Below, piece after piece: positions 8,148 to 18,132 of a stretch of 64,000 bases of DNA; position 1 is the stretch's first letter; each line of letters starts with the position of its first letter. The position numbers were made by a program, and so were the translations under genes. The notes under the pieces are model-generated. The model worked only from the letters and a program-made list of their open reading frames with translations. It was not told the origin of the DNA and made no database searches. Source of the DNA: Sphingomonadaceae bacterium (lineage in GTDB: Bacteria; Pseudomonadota; Alphaproteobacteria; Sphingomonadales; Sphingomonadaceae); contig JACKLA010000005.1 in the NCBI GenBank assembly GCA_024236155.1, forward strand, positions 61,001 to 125,000, in the 5' to 3' direction.

Positions 8148-8181
8148 CAAGTTCAAACTTGAAAGGTGGTTCAACTTTCAA
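8148..8181. promoter_or_regulatory. Candidate TetR operator: two overlapping inverted repeats
   Basis: CAAGTT-CA-AACTTG (8148-8161) is a perfect 6-bp inverted repeat. It overlaps TTGAAAG-N9-CTTTCAA (8159-8181), a perfect 7-bp inverted repeat. Both lie between the divergent tetR-like gene and the receptor gene, where an autoregulated TetR operator is expected. Confidence 0.5.
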
Positions 8182-8220
8182 TATTGAGGCTGCAAACACG
8201 GCTTCAGGGAGAGAGATTTC

Positions 8221-10566
8221 ATGGCCACCTTTGCACGTCGATTCGCCGCCAGCCTGCTCATGAGCAGCGCGGCCCTTGCATTCACCAGCGTGCCCGCAAT
8301 GGCGCAGGATGCCGATGACGATACCATTGCCGAAAGCGGCAATTCGGACGGTCCGATCATCGTCACTGCACGCCGCCGCGAGGAACGCATCACCGACGTC
8401 CCGCTTGCCGTCACTGCGATAAGCGGCGCAGAACTGGCGAAGACCGGCGCGCTCGAACTGACTGCGGTCGGGCAGGAAGTTCCCAACCTCACGCTCGAAG
8501 TCAGCCGCGGCACCAACACGACCCTCACCGCCTTCATCCGCGGCGTCGGCCAGCAAGACCCGGTCGCCGGTTTCGAAGCGGGCGTCGGCCTCTATGTCGA
8601 CGACGTTTACCTGAACCGTCCGCAGGCTGCCGTGCTCGATATCTACGACGTCGAACGGATCGAGGTACTGCGCGGCCCGCAGGGCACGCTCTATGGCCGC
8701 AACACCATTGGCGGCGCGATCAAATATGTGACCGCGAAACTGCCCGATGACACCTCGGTCAAGATTCGCGGCACCTATGGCAGCTACGACCAGGCCGATC
8801 TGGTCGTTACCGCTTCGACGCCGCTGACCGACAGCATCAAGATCGGCGCAAGCGGTGCACGCCTTTCGCGTGGCGGCTTCGGTGACAACCTCACGCAGGC
8901 CGGGGTCGAGAACTACAACAAGGACGTGTGGGCCGCGCGCGGCACCATCGAATTCGACAATGGCCCGCTCTTCATTCGCCTGTCGGGCGATTATGTGAAG
9001 GACAACAGCGATCCGCGTCAGGGTCATCGCCTGATTCCCAGCCTGTTCACCAACGCTCCGGTGCTCGACGATGTTTACGACACCCGCGCGGGCCTCAATG
9101 TCGTCGATCAGGAAGTCGAGGCTTATGGCGGCGCACTGCAGATCGCCTATGAGCTGTCCGACACGATCACGCTGAAGTCGATAACCGGCTATCGCGAGGA
9201 CAGTTCGACCACGCCGATCGATTTCGACAGCCTTCCGGGTGCCGACCTCGACGTGCCGGCGATCTACGAGAACGACCAGTTCAGCCAGGAATTCCAGCTG
9301 CTCTACGAAGGCGACAAGCTGAGCGGTGTGCTGGGAGCCTACTACCTCGACGCCAACGCCTTCACGGCGTTCGACGTGGCGCTGTTCACCACCGGTACGC
9401 TCATCAGCCTGCCCGGTCTCAATGCGCAGACGCTGGGTGACGTCGATACCAAGACCTGGTCGATTTTCGGCGATTTCATCTATGACATCACCGATCGGCT
9501 GAGCCTGTCGCTGGGCGGCCGCTACACCAGCGACAAGCGCACCAGCCGGGTGCTGCGGACGACCTTCATCGGTGGCTTCTCCGACCTGTTCCCGCCGTCC
9601 ACGGCGGTGCCGATTGCGGTAACATCGGACTTCAACGGCAGCGAGACGTTCAAGGAATTCACCCCGCGCGCCTCGCTCAGCTTCAAGCCGAACGAGAACC
9701 ACAATATCTACTTCACCTATTCGAAGGGCTTCAAGGGGGGCGGCTTCGACCCGCGCGGCCAGACCACGGCGGCCCCTGACCTCGATGGCGATGGCGATAT
9801 CGATTACGATGACCAGTTCGCATTCCTGCGCTTCGCCCCGGAAAAGGTCGACAGCTATGAACTGGGCTGGAAGGCTTCGCTGCTCGACAACCGGCTCAAT
9901 GTCGCACTCGCCATCTTCAAGGGCGACTACACCGACATCCAGATCCCCGGTTCGGTTGGCCTCGACACCAACAATGACGGCATCAACGACACCTTCATCG
10001 GCATCACCTCGAACGCTGGCGATGCAGACGTCAACGGGCTGGAGTTCGAAGGCAATGCGCTGGTCGGCAAGGACTTTGCCGGTCTGGGCAGCCGCCTGAA
10101 CGTTCACTGGGCGCTCGGCTATGTCGATGCCGAGTATAACCAGTTCATCGACGCTTTCGGCAACGATGTGGCGGACCAGCGCGTGTTCCAGAATACGCCG
10201 GAATTCACCGTCAACACCGGTTTCGACCTTGGCCTGCCCGCCGGGCCGGGCATGCTCGACCTGATCGGTTCGATCTCGATGCGGTCGGATGCGAGCCAGT
10301 TCGAAACGCCCAACCAGTTCCTCGATCAGGATGGATTCGCGCTGCTCGATGCGAGCATCGTCTACACCTCGGACGATGATCGCTGGTCGATCGGCGTCCA
10401 TGGCAAGAACCTGACCGACAAGCGCTACATCGTGGCCGGCTACAACTTCGTTTCCGGCGGTGTGAACGGCGCTCCCTTCACCCCGACGCTGGGCCTCGAA
10501 GGTACGCTGACCGGCTTCTATGGCGATCCGCGCCGGTTCTATGTGACGGGTGAAATCCGCTTCTGA
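8221..10566 (+). CDS. TonB-dependent outer-membrane receptor
   Basis: 781 residues. A signal peptide ends near AMAQD (about residue 30). The plug domain has IIVTARRREE (TonB-box-like), FIRGVGQQDPV and the strong signature VERIEVLRGPQGTLYGRNTIGG. The beta-barrel ends in YVTGEIRF with a terminal Phe for Bam recognition. This subtype is abundant in sphingomonads and imports diverse small hydrophobic or aromatic compounds rather than siderophores. Its place beside a TetR gene and the catabolic cluster suggests import of that cluster's substrate; the ligand is not readable from sequence. Confidence 0.92.
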   Translation: MATFARRFAASLLMSSAALAFTSVPAMAQDADDDTIAESGNSDGPIIVTARRREERITDVPLAVTAISGAELAKTGALELTAVGQEVPNLTLEVSRGTNTTLTAFIRGVGQQDPVAGFEAGVGLYVDDVYLNRPQAAVLDIYDVERIEVLRGPQGTLYGRNTIGGAIKYVTAKLPDDTSVKIRGTYGSYDQADLVVTASTPLTDSIKIGASGARLSRGGFGDNLTQAGVENYNKDVWAARGTIEFDNGPLFIRLSGDYVKDNSDPRQGHRLIPSLFTNAPVLDDVYDTRAGLNVVDQEVEAYGGALQIAYELSDTITLKSITGYREDSSTTPIDFDSLPGADLDVPAIYENDQFSQEFQLLYEGDKLSGVLGAYYLDANAFTAFDVALFTTGTLISLPGLNAQTLGDVDTKTWSIFGDFIYDITDRLSLSLGGRYTSDKRTSRVLRTTFIGGFSDLFPPSTAVPIAVTSDFNGSETFKEFTPRASLSFKPNENHNIYFTYSKGFKGGGFDPRGQTTAAPDLDGDGDIDYDDQFAFLRFAPEKVDSYELGWKASLLDNRLNVALAIFKGDYTDIQIPGSVGLDTNNDGINDTFIGITSNAGDADVNGLEFEGNALVGKDFAGLGSRLNVHWALGYVDAEYNQFIDAFGNDVADQRVFQNTPEFTVNTGFDLGLPAGPGMLDLIGSISMRSDASQFETPNQFLDQDGFALLDASIVYTSDDDRWSIGVHGKNLTDKRYIVAGYNFVSGGVNGAPFTPTLGLEGTLTGFYGDPRRFYVTGEIRF

Positions 10567-10575
10567 TGTGACCGA

Positions 10576-10818
10576 TCATAAGTTCGGGGCGGGCCTCCCA
10601 GCCGCCCCGTCCTTGCGGGACCGCGCAGCTTCCACCGTGAAGCTGCGCGGTTCTTGATTCCACTCACCGGTCGCGAACACCACGCAATCGCCCGGTGCGA
10701 CATCGTCCGCCGCATAGCGATCCCAGGCGGTATGGATCATGTCGGGCGGCCCGAAAACGCGGACCGCATTCCAGTAGCGATCATCGCGAAAACCGACAAA
10801 ATGGACGAGGCGGGGCAT
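10576..10818 (-). CDS. Small conserved-looking hypothetical protein
   Basis: 80 residues, convergent with the receptor gene (9-bp gap). It begins MPRLVHFVGFRDDRYWNAVR and has a compact tryptophan-rich pattern (YWNAVRVFG, HTAWDRYA, GDCVVFATGEW). No motif identifies a function. A longer version starting at 10884 would run into the serS leader, so the ATG at 10818 is preferred. Neither start has a good ribosome site. It is kept because its codon and residue use look protein-like and it fills an otherwise empty gap. Confidence 0.5.
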   Translation of the reverse strand: MPRLVHFVGFRDDRYWNAVRVFGPPDMIHTAWDRYAADDVAPGDCVVFATGEWNQEPRSFTVEAARSRKDGAAGRPAPNL

Positions 10819-10895
10819 GGCCCAATGATGCGCCTGCCGTGCGATAATTTCTAGCCACTGGAAATGGTGCAGGCCGTGGTGCATAGGCGCTGACC

Positions 10896-12176
10896 ATGCA
10901 CGATATCCGTTCGATCAGAGACAATCCCGAAGCTTTCGACGCAGCACTAGCACGGCGCGGTTTCCCGGCATCGGCTGGGGCCATCCTTGCGCTCGATACA
11001 AAGCGCCGCGAAGTGACCACCGAAATGCAGCAGGCGCAAAGCCGCCGCAACGAGGCGTCCAAGGCGATCGGCCAGGCGATGGGCCAGGGCGATAGCGACA
11101 AGGCAGAGGCGCTCAAGGCCGAGGTAGCCGGACTGAAGCAGCGCCTGCCCGAACTGGAAGAACAGGACCGCCAGCTGGGCAGCGAGCTTGAGCATATGCT
11201 CGCAACCATCCCGAACCTGCCCGCCGCCGATGTGCCACAGGGCGAGGACGAGGAAGGCAATGTCGAAGTGAGCCGCTGGGGCGACCCGCGCGCCTTCGAT
11301 TTCGAGCCGAAGGAGCATGCCGATCTTGCCCCCGCGCTCGGCATGGATTTCGAGACCGGGACCAAGCTTTCGGGCGCGCGCTTCACCTTCCTGCGCGGCC
11401 ATATGGCCCGCCTCCACCGCGCCATCGCGCAGTTCATGCTCGACCGGCAGGTGGGCGAGAACGGCTACACCGAGTGCAACCCGCCGGTGCTGGTCAGCGA
11501 TGATGCAATGTACGGCACCGACAAGCTGCCCAAGTTTGCCGAGGACAGTTTCCGCACCACCGACGACCGCTGGCTCATCCCCACTTCCGAAGTCAGCCTG
11601 ACTGCCTCGGTCGCGGGCGAAATCCTGCCCGACCTGCCACAGCCCATGCGCATGACCGCGCATACGCTGTGCTTCCGCAGCGAGGCGGGTTCGGCGGGCA
11701 AGGACACGCGCGGCTTCATCCGCCAGCACCAGTTCGAGAAAGTGGAGCTGGTCAGCATCTGCCGCCCCGAAGACAGCGAGGCCGAGCATGAGCGGATGAC
11801 CGGCTGTGCAGAAGGCATCTTGCAGGCGCTCGACCTGCCCTATCGCAAGATGCTGCTGTGCACTGGCGACATGGGCTTCGGCGCGCGCAAGACCTATGAT
11901 CTCGAAGTCTGGCTGCCCGGTCAGGGTGCCTATCGCGAGATCAGTTCCTGTTCCAACACGGGCGATTTCCAGGCCCGCCGGATGAACGCACGTTACCGCC
12001 CAGAAGGCGAGAAGAAGACCGTGTTCGTCCACACGCTCAACGGATCGGGTCTTGCAGTCGGGCGCACGCTGGTGGCGGTGCTGGAGAATTACCAGCAAGC
12101 CGACGGCAGCGTCACAATCCCGCAAGTCCTTGTGCCTTACATGGGCGGCATCGAAAGGCTTGAGCCAGCCGGTTGA
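10896..12176 (+). CDS. serS: Seryl-tRNA synthetase
   Basis: 426 residues, full length. The N-terminal [22 protein letters not shown] and the following coiled-coil arm (roughly residues 30-105, rich in Ala, Glu and Lys) are typical of bacterial SerRS. Class II motif 2 appears as [25 protein letters not shown] and motif 3 as [19 protein letters not shown]. It charges tRNA-Ser (and tRNA-Sec) with serine in the cytoplasm. It leads a run of plus-strand genes on to the potassium channel. Confidence 0.97.
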   Translation: MHDIRSIRDNPEAFDAALARRGFPASAGAILALDTKRREVTTEMQQAQSRRNEASKAIGQAMGQGDSDKAEALKAEVAGLKQRLPELEEQDRQLGSELEHMLATIPNLPAADVPQGEDEEGNVEVSRWGDPRAFDFEPKEHADLAPALGMDFETGTKLSGARFTFLRGHMARLHRAIAQFMLDRQVGENGYTECNPPVLVSDDAMYGTDKLPKFAEDSFRTTDDRWLIPTSEVSLTASVAGEILPDLPQPMRMTAHTLCFRSEAGSAGKDTRGFIRQHQFEKVELVSICRPEDSEAEHERMTGCAEGILQALDLPYRKMLLCTGDMGFGARKTYDLEVWLPGQGAYREISSCSNTGDFQARRMNARYRPEGEKKTVFVHTLNGSGLAVGRTLVAVLENYQQADGSVTIPQVLVPYMGGIERLEPAG

Positions 12177-12216
12177 TCCGTCCGGCCAGCCCAACAAACA
12201 ATACAGGAGATTTCCG

Positions 12217-13053
12217 ATGACCAGCAGCCCATGGCAACACGCCCGCAGCAGCAATGTATCGGACGATATCGACTTCGCCATCCGGGGCGAGGATCTCCAG
12301 TTCGTCGAGATCGAGCTCGATCCGGGTGAAAGCGCGGTGGCAGAAGCCGGGGCAATGGTGTGGAAAGACGCCAGCGTCGGGATGGAAACCGTGTTCGGTG
12401 ACGGCAGCGGCGGCGAAGGCAGCGGCTTCATGGGCAAGCTGCTGGGGGCAGGCAAACGCCTCGTCACCGGCGAAAGCCTGTTCACTACCGTCTTCACCCA
12501 TCAGGGTCAGGGCAAGGCGCGGGTCGCCTTCGCCTCCCCCACCCCCGGCACCATCCTGCCGATCAAGCTCGACAGCGTCGGCGGCACGCTGGTCTGCCAG
12601 AAAGACAGCTTCCTTGCCGCCGCACGAGGGGTGGAGATCGGCATCCACTTCCAGCAGCGCATGATGACCGGCCTGTTCGGCGGTGAAGGCTTCATCATGC
12701 AGAAGCTGTCCGGCGATGGCTGGGTCTTCGTCCAGATGGGCGGCACACTGATCGAGCGCGAACTGGCGCCGGGCGAGGAACTGCATGTCGATACGGGCTG
12801 CGTCGCAGCCTACACGGCAGGGGTCGACATGGACGTTACCCGCGTCGGCGGGGTCAAGACCATGCTGGTCGGCGGCGAGGGCGTGTTCTTCGCCCGGCTG
12901 CGCGGCCCCGGCAAGGTCTGGATCCAGTCGCTGCCGTTCAGCCGTCTTGCCGGGCGCATGCTTGCTGCGGCAGGCCCGCTCAGCCGTGGCGGAAACCGGG
13001 GTGAAGGCAGCGTGCTGGGCGAGATCGGCGATATCGTCATGGGCAACAACTAG
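12217..13053 (+). CDS. AIM24 / TIGR00266-family protein
   Basis: 278 residues. The family's beta-rich pattern is present: DLQFVEIELDPGESAVAEAGAMVW near the start, the glycine-rich GDGSGGEGSGFMGKLLG, then GQGKARVAFASPTPGTILPI and GSVLGEIGDIVMG at the C-terminus. Homologues include yeast Aim24, a mitochondrial inner-membrane protein; the bacterial function is not established. CAGGAG lies upstream of the ATG. It abuts surE with no gap (TAG then ATG), so the two are probably cotranscribed and coupled. Confidence 0.85.
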   Translation: MTSSPWQHARSSNVSDDIDFAIRGEDLQFVEIELDPGESAVAEAGAMVWKDASVGMETVFGDGSGGEGSGFMGKLLGAGKRLVTGESLFTTVFTHQGQGKARVAFASPTPGTILPIKLDSVGGTLVCQKDSFLAAARGVEIGIHFQQRMMTGLFGGEGFIMQKLSGDGWVFVQMGGTLIERELAPGEELHVDTGCVAAYTAGVDMDVTRVGGVKTMLVGGEGVFFARLRGPGKVWIQSLPFSRLAGRMLAAAGPLSRGGNRGEGSVLGEIGDIVMGNN

Positions 13054-13812
13054 ATGCGGATACTCCTGACCAATGACGACGGGATCAACGCGCCGGGCTT
13101 TGCCGTGCTGGAAGAAATCGCGCGCGAACTGAGCGACGATATCTGGATCTGCGCCCCGGCCGAAGAGCAATCGGGTGCGGGCCACTCGCTGACCCTCAAC
13201 CAGCCGGTGCGGCTGCGCAAGTTCAGCGAGCGGCGCTATGCTGTGACCGGCACCCCTACCGACAGCGTAATGCTGTCGCTGCGCACTGTGCTGAAAGATC
13301 ATCGCCCCGACCTGATCCTGTCAGGCGTGAATCGCGGGGCCAACCTGGGCGACGACATTACCTATTCGGGCACGGTCTCTGCCGCCATGGAGGGCGCGCT
13401 CGCGGGTATCCGCTCGATTGCACTCAGCCAGGTGCTCAATCGCGAAGGAGAACACGACGCATTCGATGCTGCCCGTCAGTGGGGCGCGAAGGTGTTGCGC
13501 CCGCTTCTCGATATGGACTTTGCCGATCGCATGCTCGTGAACGTCAATTTCCCCCCGCGTGCGGCTGCCGATATCAAGGGCATTCGCGTGGTGCGGCAGG
13601 GTTTCCACGACTATTCGCGCGGCAGCGTGGTCGAGGGGCGCGACCCGCGCGGACTGACCTATTACTGGTTCGGCCTCCACGCGATCGAACACACCAACGA
13701 TCACGACACCGATCTCGAAGCCATAGCCGACGGGTATATTGCTGTAACACCGCTGCGCCCCGAATTGACGCATGAGTCCTCACTCGTCACACTGCGCGAA
13801 AGGTTTGCCTAA
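13054..13812 (+). CDS. surE: 5'/3'-nucleotidase SurE
   Basis: 252 residues. The N-terminal MRILLTNDDGINAPG holds the metal-binding Asp-Asp pair. ICAPAEEQSGAGHSLT and LSGVNRGANLGDDITYSGTVSAAMEG are SurE signatures with a metal-binding Asn and Ser. It hydrolyses nucleoside monophosphates using Mg or Mn and is linked to stress survival. It starts immediately after the AIM24-family gene and is followed 14 bp later by an NlpD-like gene, matching the widespread surE-nlpD arrangement; pcm is absent between them. Confidence 0.96.
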   Translation: MRILLTNDDGINAPGFAVLEEIARELSDDIWICAPAEEQSGAGHSLTLNQPVRLRKFSERRYAVTGTPTDSVMLSLRTVLKDHRPDLILSGVNRGANLGDDITYSGTVSAAMEGALAGIRSIALSQVLNREGEHDAFDAARQWGAKVLRPLLDMDFADRMLVNVNFPPRAAADIKGIRVVRQGFHDYSRGSVVEGRDPRGLTYYWFGLHAIEHTNDHDTDLEAIADGYIAVTPLRPELTHESSLVTLRERFA

Positions 13813-13826
13813 CGGGGAGTAGTCCC

Positions 13827-14597
13827 ATGAAACGTCTTGCAATACTCGCCTTCCTGCCACTCCTGCTGGCGGCAGGCGACCCTGCGACCGAGACGGAGCA
13901 TGTGGTCGAAGAAGGCGAAACGCTGGGCGGAATTGCCAATCGTGCGGGCGTTCCTGCAGGGGTGATCGCTGCCGCAAACGGACTGCAGGAACCCTATAAC
14001 GTCCGCATCGGGCAGAAGCTCGTCATCCCCCGCCAGAAGGTTCATGTGGTGAAGGACGGCGATACCGGCCTGTCTATCGCCATGCGCTATGGCGTTCCCT
14101 TTGCCAATATCGCCATCGCCAACGGGATACAGGAACCCTACACCGTCAAGACCGGGCAACGGCTGATTATCCCTGCCGTAATCGACGCGCCCGAGGTACC
14201 GACGCAGCAGGCCCGCACCGAACCCTATTTCCGCTGGCCGCATGACGGCAGCGTGCTGCTCGGCTTCCAGCGCAAGGATGACAAGGGCCACGAAGGCGTG
14301 GATATCGCGGTGAAGACCGGCGACATGGTGCGCGCCTCGTCATCGGGCACCGTGGTCTACGCCCAGAAGGATTCGGGCCGTTTCGGGCGGCTGGTGGTGA
14401 TCGACCACGGCAATGGCTGGCGCACGCGCTATGGCCACCTTTCACGCATAACCGTGAAGCTCGGCGATGTGGTCAAGACCGGCGAACGCATCGGGCTGGC
14501 GGGGCAAGGCGGCGTTGCAACCCGGCCCGAACTCCATTTCGACATACTGAAGGACAATGTCCCGGTTGACCCGGCGCGCAAGCTGCCCCAACGCTGA
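13827..14597 (+). CDS. NlpD-like LysM / M23 (LytM) protein
   Basis: 256 residues: a signal peptide (about 1-17), two LysM repeats (about 24-68 and 72-116, each with GVP.., IAxANGxQEPY and GQxLxIP), then an M23 LytM domain. Zn ligands His and Asp of HEGVD and the His of ELHFDI are present, as is RYGHLS. The position before LHF, usually His, is Glu. This resembles the degenerate LytM domains of NlpD/EnvC amidase activators rather than active endopeptidases. No lipobox Cys follows the signal. With surE upstream, it is best read as a septal peptidoglycan amidase activator in the periplasm. Confidence 0.85.
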   Translation: MKRLAILAFLPLLLAAGDPATETEHVVEEGETLGGIANRAGVPAGVIAAANGLQEPYNVRIGQKLVIPRQKVHVVKDGDTGLSIAMRYGVPFANIAIANGIQEPYTVKTGQRLIIPAVIDAPEVPTQQARTEPYFRWPHDGSVLLGFQRKDDKGHEGVDIAVKTGDMVRASSSGTVVYAQKDSGRFGRLVVIDHGNGWRTRYGHLSRITVKLGDVVKTGERIGLAGQGGVATRPELHFDILKDNVPVDPARKLPQR

Positions 14598-14603
14598 TCC
14601 TGC

Positions 14604-15704
14604 ATGGAGAGGCAGGATAACCGGATAGATGCCCCGACCACAGGGCGGCGCGTGCGCGGACCGAGCTTCAAGCCGCTCCGCCGCGCGGTCAAGGTGCCTG
14701 TCTGGGGCGATCTCGGCATCCGTCTCGGCCTCGCCCTGTTCCTCATATCCACCGTGGTTCTGATCCACTACTGGGATCGTGACGGGCTGGTCGACAATCT
14801 CGACGGTGAGGTCAGCTTCCTCGACGTGGTCTATTTCACCATGATCTCGATCACCACCACCGGCTTCGGCGATATCGCCCCGGTCAGCGACCGTGCGAGG
14901 CTGGTCGAAGCGGTGATCGTGACCCCCGTTCGTTTCGCAGTGCTCTTCATCTTCGTCGGCACGGCGTATAACTTCATCATCAAGCGCAGCTGGGAGAAAT
15001 GGCGCATGTCCCGCATCCAGGAACAGCTGACCGACCATATCGTCGTGCTCGGCTACGGCGTGTCGGGCTCGGAAAGCGTTGCCGAACTGATCGAGCGCGG
15101 GACCGACCCGAGCAATATCGTCGTGATCGATCCGAGCGAGGAACGGCTGGCCGAGGCCGAAAAGCTCGGTTGCAATATCATGGCCGCCGATGCGACCCGT
15201 GACGAAACGCTGGAAGCCGTGCGGATCAGCAAGGCGCAGACCGTGCTGGTTTCCGCCGGGCGTGACGACACCTCTATCCTGATCGTGCTGACCGTGCGCC
15301 ACCTCGCGCCTGAAGTGCCGATCAGCGTGGTGGTGCGCGCGGACGACAACGAATTCCTCGCCCGGCAGGCTGGTGCCAACAACGTCATCAACCCGGTCCG
15401 CTTCACAGGGCTGCTGCTGGCCGGCAGCGCCAAGGGGGCACACATCGCCGACTACCTTGCCGACCTCGCCTCGGTCACAGGCCGGGTCCAGCTGGTCGAA
15501 CGCGAGATCACCGAAGAGGAATGCGGCTGCACGATCGAGAACCTGCGATCGGGCGGACGCGGGCTGCGTGTCTATCGCAGCGGGCGCGTGCTCGGCTTCT
15601 GGGAGGAAGAGTGCCAGAAACTGCAGCCGGGCGATGTGGTGGTAGAGATCGTCCCAACCGAAAATGGCAGTCATCGCGGCGATGGGCACAACGGCCACGG
15701 CTGA
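14604..15704 (+). CDS. Ion channel with TrkA-N/TrkA-C (RCK) domains
   Basis: 366 residues. Two membrane helices flank a pore loop with the selectivity filter TTTGFGD, a potassium-channel-type filter. Next comes an RCK_N Rossmann domain (DHIVVLGYGVSGSESVAELI, about residues 140-260, with GxGxxG-like spacing) and a C-terminal RCK_C-like domain (REITEEECGCTIENL onward). The layout matches Kch/MthK-like inner-membrane channels gated through nucleotide or ion binding at the RCK domain. The C-terminus is rich in His and Gly. It starts seven bases after the nlpD-like gene, so cotranscription is likely. Confidence 0.88.
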   Translation: MERQDNRIDAPTTGRRVRGPSFKPLRRAVKVPVWGDLGIRLGLALFLISTVVLIHYWDRDGLVDNLDGEVSFLDVVYFTMISITTTGFGDIAPVSDRARLVEAVIVTPVRFAVLFIFVGTAYNFIIKRSWEKWRMSRIQEQLTDHIVVLGYGVSGSESVAELIERGTDPSNIVVIDPSEERLAEAEKLGCNIMAADATRDETLEAVRISKAQTVLVSAGRDDTSILIVLTVRHLAPEVPISVVVRADDNEFLARQAGANNVINPVRFTGLLLAGSAKGAHIADYLADLASVTGRVQLVEREITEEECGCTIENLRSGGRGLRVYRSGRVLGFWEEECQKLQPGDVVVEIVPTENGSHRGDGHNGHG

Positions 15705-15725
15705 TCGCCGCATTCGACGGGCGCG

Positions 15726-16130
15726 CTACGGCATATAGGCGTGGACCAGCCCCATCGCGGTGTAGAACAGCAACCAGTAGCCCGCATCGATGAAGAACAG
15801 CGCCTTGCCCTTCTGGCTGAACAGGTAATTGGTACCAATGGCCGGAACGATGAAACCCAGCGCCACACCGGAAGCGGTCATCACCTTGACCGGTATCGAC
15901 AGGTCTTGCGCGTAAGTTGCGAAAGTATGCGCCAGGGTCCAGCTGGCAAGCAGCGAAAACGCGAAGGCACCGCCATAGATCAGGCCCATATTGCCCTGCT
16001 TGATCTGTTCAACATCCAGACCGACAGCACCGACCCATTTCTTGCCCATGACCGGGCCGTACCAGACACCGCCAATAACGAAGCCCGCAAGCGCCGCGAC
16101 GACAATCGCCAGCCAGTTTACTTCAGACAT
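15726..16130 (-). CDS. DUF1761-family membrane protein
   Basis: 134 residues with about four hydrophobic helices. The N-terminal NWLAIVVAALAGFVIGGVWYGPVMGKKW is characteristic of the DUF1761 family, whose function is unknown. The ATG at 16130 has AGGGTGAG just upstream; an in-frame start 20 codons earlier lacks support. It is convergent with the potassium channel gene and followed on its other side by another minus-strand gene. Confidence 0.82.
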   Translation of the reverse strand: MSEVNWLAIVVAALAGFVIGGVWYGPVMGKKWVGAVGLDVEQIKQGNMGLIYGGAFAFSLLASWTLAHTFATYAQDLSIPVKVMTASGVALGFIVPAIGTNYLFSQKGKALFFIDAGYWLLFYTAMGLVHAYMP

Positions 16131-16193
16131 TGTCTCACCCTCCCCAACGCGACCCCGCAGCAGGCTATGCCGCTGCATCGCTTGCCGCAAGCG

Positions 16194-16694
16194 CTAGCTC
16201 CATTCGAGAGTCAACGCCCGCCCTGCAGGCAGTGCCTGCCACTTTGCGCCCAGATCCCTAAGCCGCGAACGAATTGCCGCGATCTGGCTCGGTGCAAGCA
16301 CCAAAGGGGGCACATGGCTCGAGGCCCAGCCAGCTTCGGCCATGGCCATCAGCCCTGCATCGTCTTCGCCCGCAGACCAGCTTTCCGCCTCAAAACACTC
16401 GACCAGCCGCTCAACCTGGAGGATTTCGACCAGCGCATCGTCCGGCACTTCGGCGCGTTTCGCGCTGGCGTGGCCGCCGGCCTTGGCAAGCTCCTGTATC
16501 TCATCGGGTTCTGCACCGGCAGCAACCATGCCCCAAAAACCATGGCCCATGCCGAGCACGCTCTCGACGCAATAATGCACAATGTCGTGCGATACCGGTC
16601 CCTTGCGCGGGACGCGGAACCGCGCAGTCGATCCGTCGTCGCGCGTGACGGCCACCCGCTCATCGGCCCCGTGCAAGGCAATCTCGATCCGCAT
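16194..16694 (-). CDS. Hypothetical protein
   Basis: 166 residues, no family recognised. The N-terminal part has [28 protein letters not shown], which looks like a beta strand plus helix, and the rest is helical and acidic. The ATG at 16694 (MRIEIALHG) is preferred over one at 16742, which leaves only two bases to the divergent rimO start. It is divergent from rimO with a 50-bp gap that must hold both promoters. Confidence 0.6.
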   Translation of the reverse strand: MRIEIALHGADERVAVTRDDGSTARFRVPRKGPVSHDIVHYCVESVLGMGHGFWGMVAAGAEPDEIQELAKAGGHASAKRAEVPDDALVEILQVERLVECFEAESWSAGEDDAGLMAMAEAGWASSHVPPLVLAPSQIAAIRSRLRDLGAKWQALPAGRALTLEWS

Positions 16695-16744
16695 CGCTTG
16701 GCAGTAGCGCAAAGCCGCGTGCGGGTGTAGAGGCGCGGCCAATT

Positions 16745-18127
16745 ATGAGCACTGCAAGCAAACTCCCCGACCAGAAGAAGGTCGGCATGGTCAGCCTCGG
16801 CTGCCCCAAGGCGCTGGTCGATTCCGAGCGCATCCTCACCCGCCTGCGCGCCGATGGCTATGCTATGAGCCCCGACTATGCGGGGGCCGATGTGGTGCTG
16901 GTCAACACCTGCGGTTTTCTCGATTCCGCCAAGGAAGAAAGCCTTGCCGCAATCGGTGAAGCTATCGCCGAAAATGGCCGCGTGATCGTGACTGGCTGCA
17001 TGGGCGAAGAGGCCGATGCCATCCGCGCGGCGCATCCCAGCGTTCTCGCAGTGACCGGCGCGCATCAGTATGAACAGGTGGTCGAAGCGGTGCATATCCA
17101 TGCCCCGCCATCACAGGGGCCGTTTGTCGACCTGATCCCCCAGCCGGACATCAAGCTGACCCCGCGCCACTACAGCTACCTCAAGATTTCCGAGGGCTGC
17201 AATCACTCATGCGCCTTCTGCATCATCCCCGACCTGCGCGGGAAGCTCGCCAGCCGCCGGGTCGACGCAGTGCTGCGCGAAGCGGAGAAACTGGTCGCTG
17301 CTGGCACGAAGGAATTGCTGGTCATCAGCCAGGACACTTCAGCCTATGGCGTCGATACGCGCCATGAAGAACGCGAATGGAAAGGCCGCCCGGTCCGCGC
17401 CCACATGACCGACCTTGCGCGCGAACTCGGCCGATTGCGTACACCCGAGGGCGAGACGCCATGGGTGCGGTTGCACTATGTCTATCCCTACCCGCATGTC
17501 GACGCGGTGATCCCGCTGATGGCCGAGGGGCTGCTGACGCCCTATCTCGACATCCCGTTCCAGCACGCGAGCCCTTCTGTGCTGCGCGCGATGAAACGCC
17601 CGGCGAACGAGGCCAAGGTGCTCGAACGGCTGAAGGGCTGGCGCGAAATCTGCCCCGACATCGCCATCCGCTCCAGTTTTGTCGTCGGCTTCCCCGGCGA
17701 GACCGAGGAGGATTTCACCTACCTGCTCGAGTGGCTCGAAGAGGCGCAGCTCGACCGCGTCGGCGCCTTCCGTTTCGAGCCGGTCGAAGGCGCGCAGGCC
17801 AACGCGCTGCCCGACCACGTGCCGGAAGAGGTGAAGGAAGAACGCTACGCCCGGGTGATGGAAGTCACCGAACGCATCAGCGCGGCCAAGCTCGCCGCCA
17901 AGGTCGGCAAAACGATCCCCGTGATCATCGACGAAGTCGGTGAGCCCGACGAAGACGGCGACATCGGCGCCACCGGCCGCAGCCAGGCCGACGCGCCTGA
18001 AATCGACGGAGCGGTCTACCTGCGCAATGTCGCTGAGACGCTGGCCGCAGGCGACATCATCAAGGTCGAGATCGAGGAGTCGGACGCGCACGACCTGTTC
18101 GGGGTGCCCTCTGGCGGCACACGATAG
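16745..18127 (+). CDS. rimO: Ribosomal protein S12 methylthiotransferase
   Basis: 460 residues. The MTTase N-terminal domain has [15 protein letters not shown] with its first Fe-S Cys, then [14 protein letters not shown] and [10 protein letters not shown]. The radical-SAM cluster Cys are in [13 protein letters not shown] (CxxxCxxC). A C-terminal TRAM domain follows (around [12 protein letters not shown]). The VSLGCPK and [10 protein letters not shown] forms separate RimO from the tRNA enzyme MiaB. It beta-methylthiolates Asp89 of ribosomal protein S12. YjbQ-family gene follows six bases later. Confidence 0.96.
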   Translation: MSTASKLPDQKKVGMVSLGCPKALVDSERILTRLRADGYAMSPDYAGADVVLVNTCGFLDSAKEESLAAIGEAIAENGRVIVTGCMGEEADAIRAAHPSVLAVTGAHQYEQVVEAVHIHAPPSQGPFVDLIPQPDIKLTPRHYSYLKISEGCNHSCAFCIIPDLRGKLASRRVDAVLREAEKLVAAGTKELLVISQDTSAYGVDTRHEEREWKGRPVRAHMTDLARELGRLRTPEGETPWVRLHYVYPYPHVDAVIPLMAEGLLTPYLDIPFQHASPSVLRAMKRPANEAKVLERLKGWREICPDIAIRSSFVVGFPGETEEDFTYLLEWLEEAQLDRVGAFRFEPVEGAQANALPDHVPEEVKEERYARVMEVTERISAAKLAAKVGKTIPVIIDEVGEPDEDGDIGATGRSQADAPEIDGAVYLRNVAETLAAGDIIKVEIEESDAHDLFGVPSGGTR

Positions 18128-18132
18128 GCCGG

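Noticed and set aside
8125..10401. A 758-codon open frame on the minus strand across the TonB receptor gene
   Set aside because: It is exactly antisense to a receptor with clear family motifs; the long frame is a by-product of high GC codon use. Its translation has no recognisable motifs.
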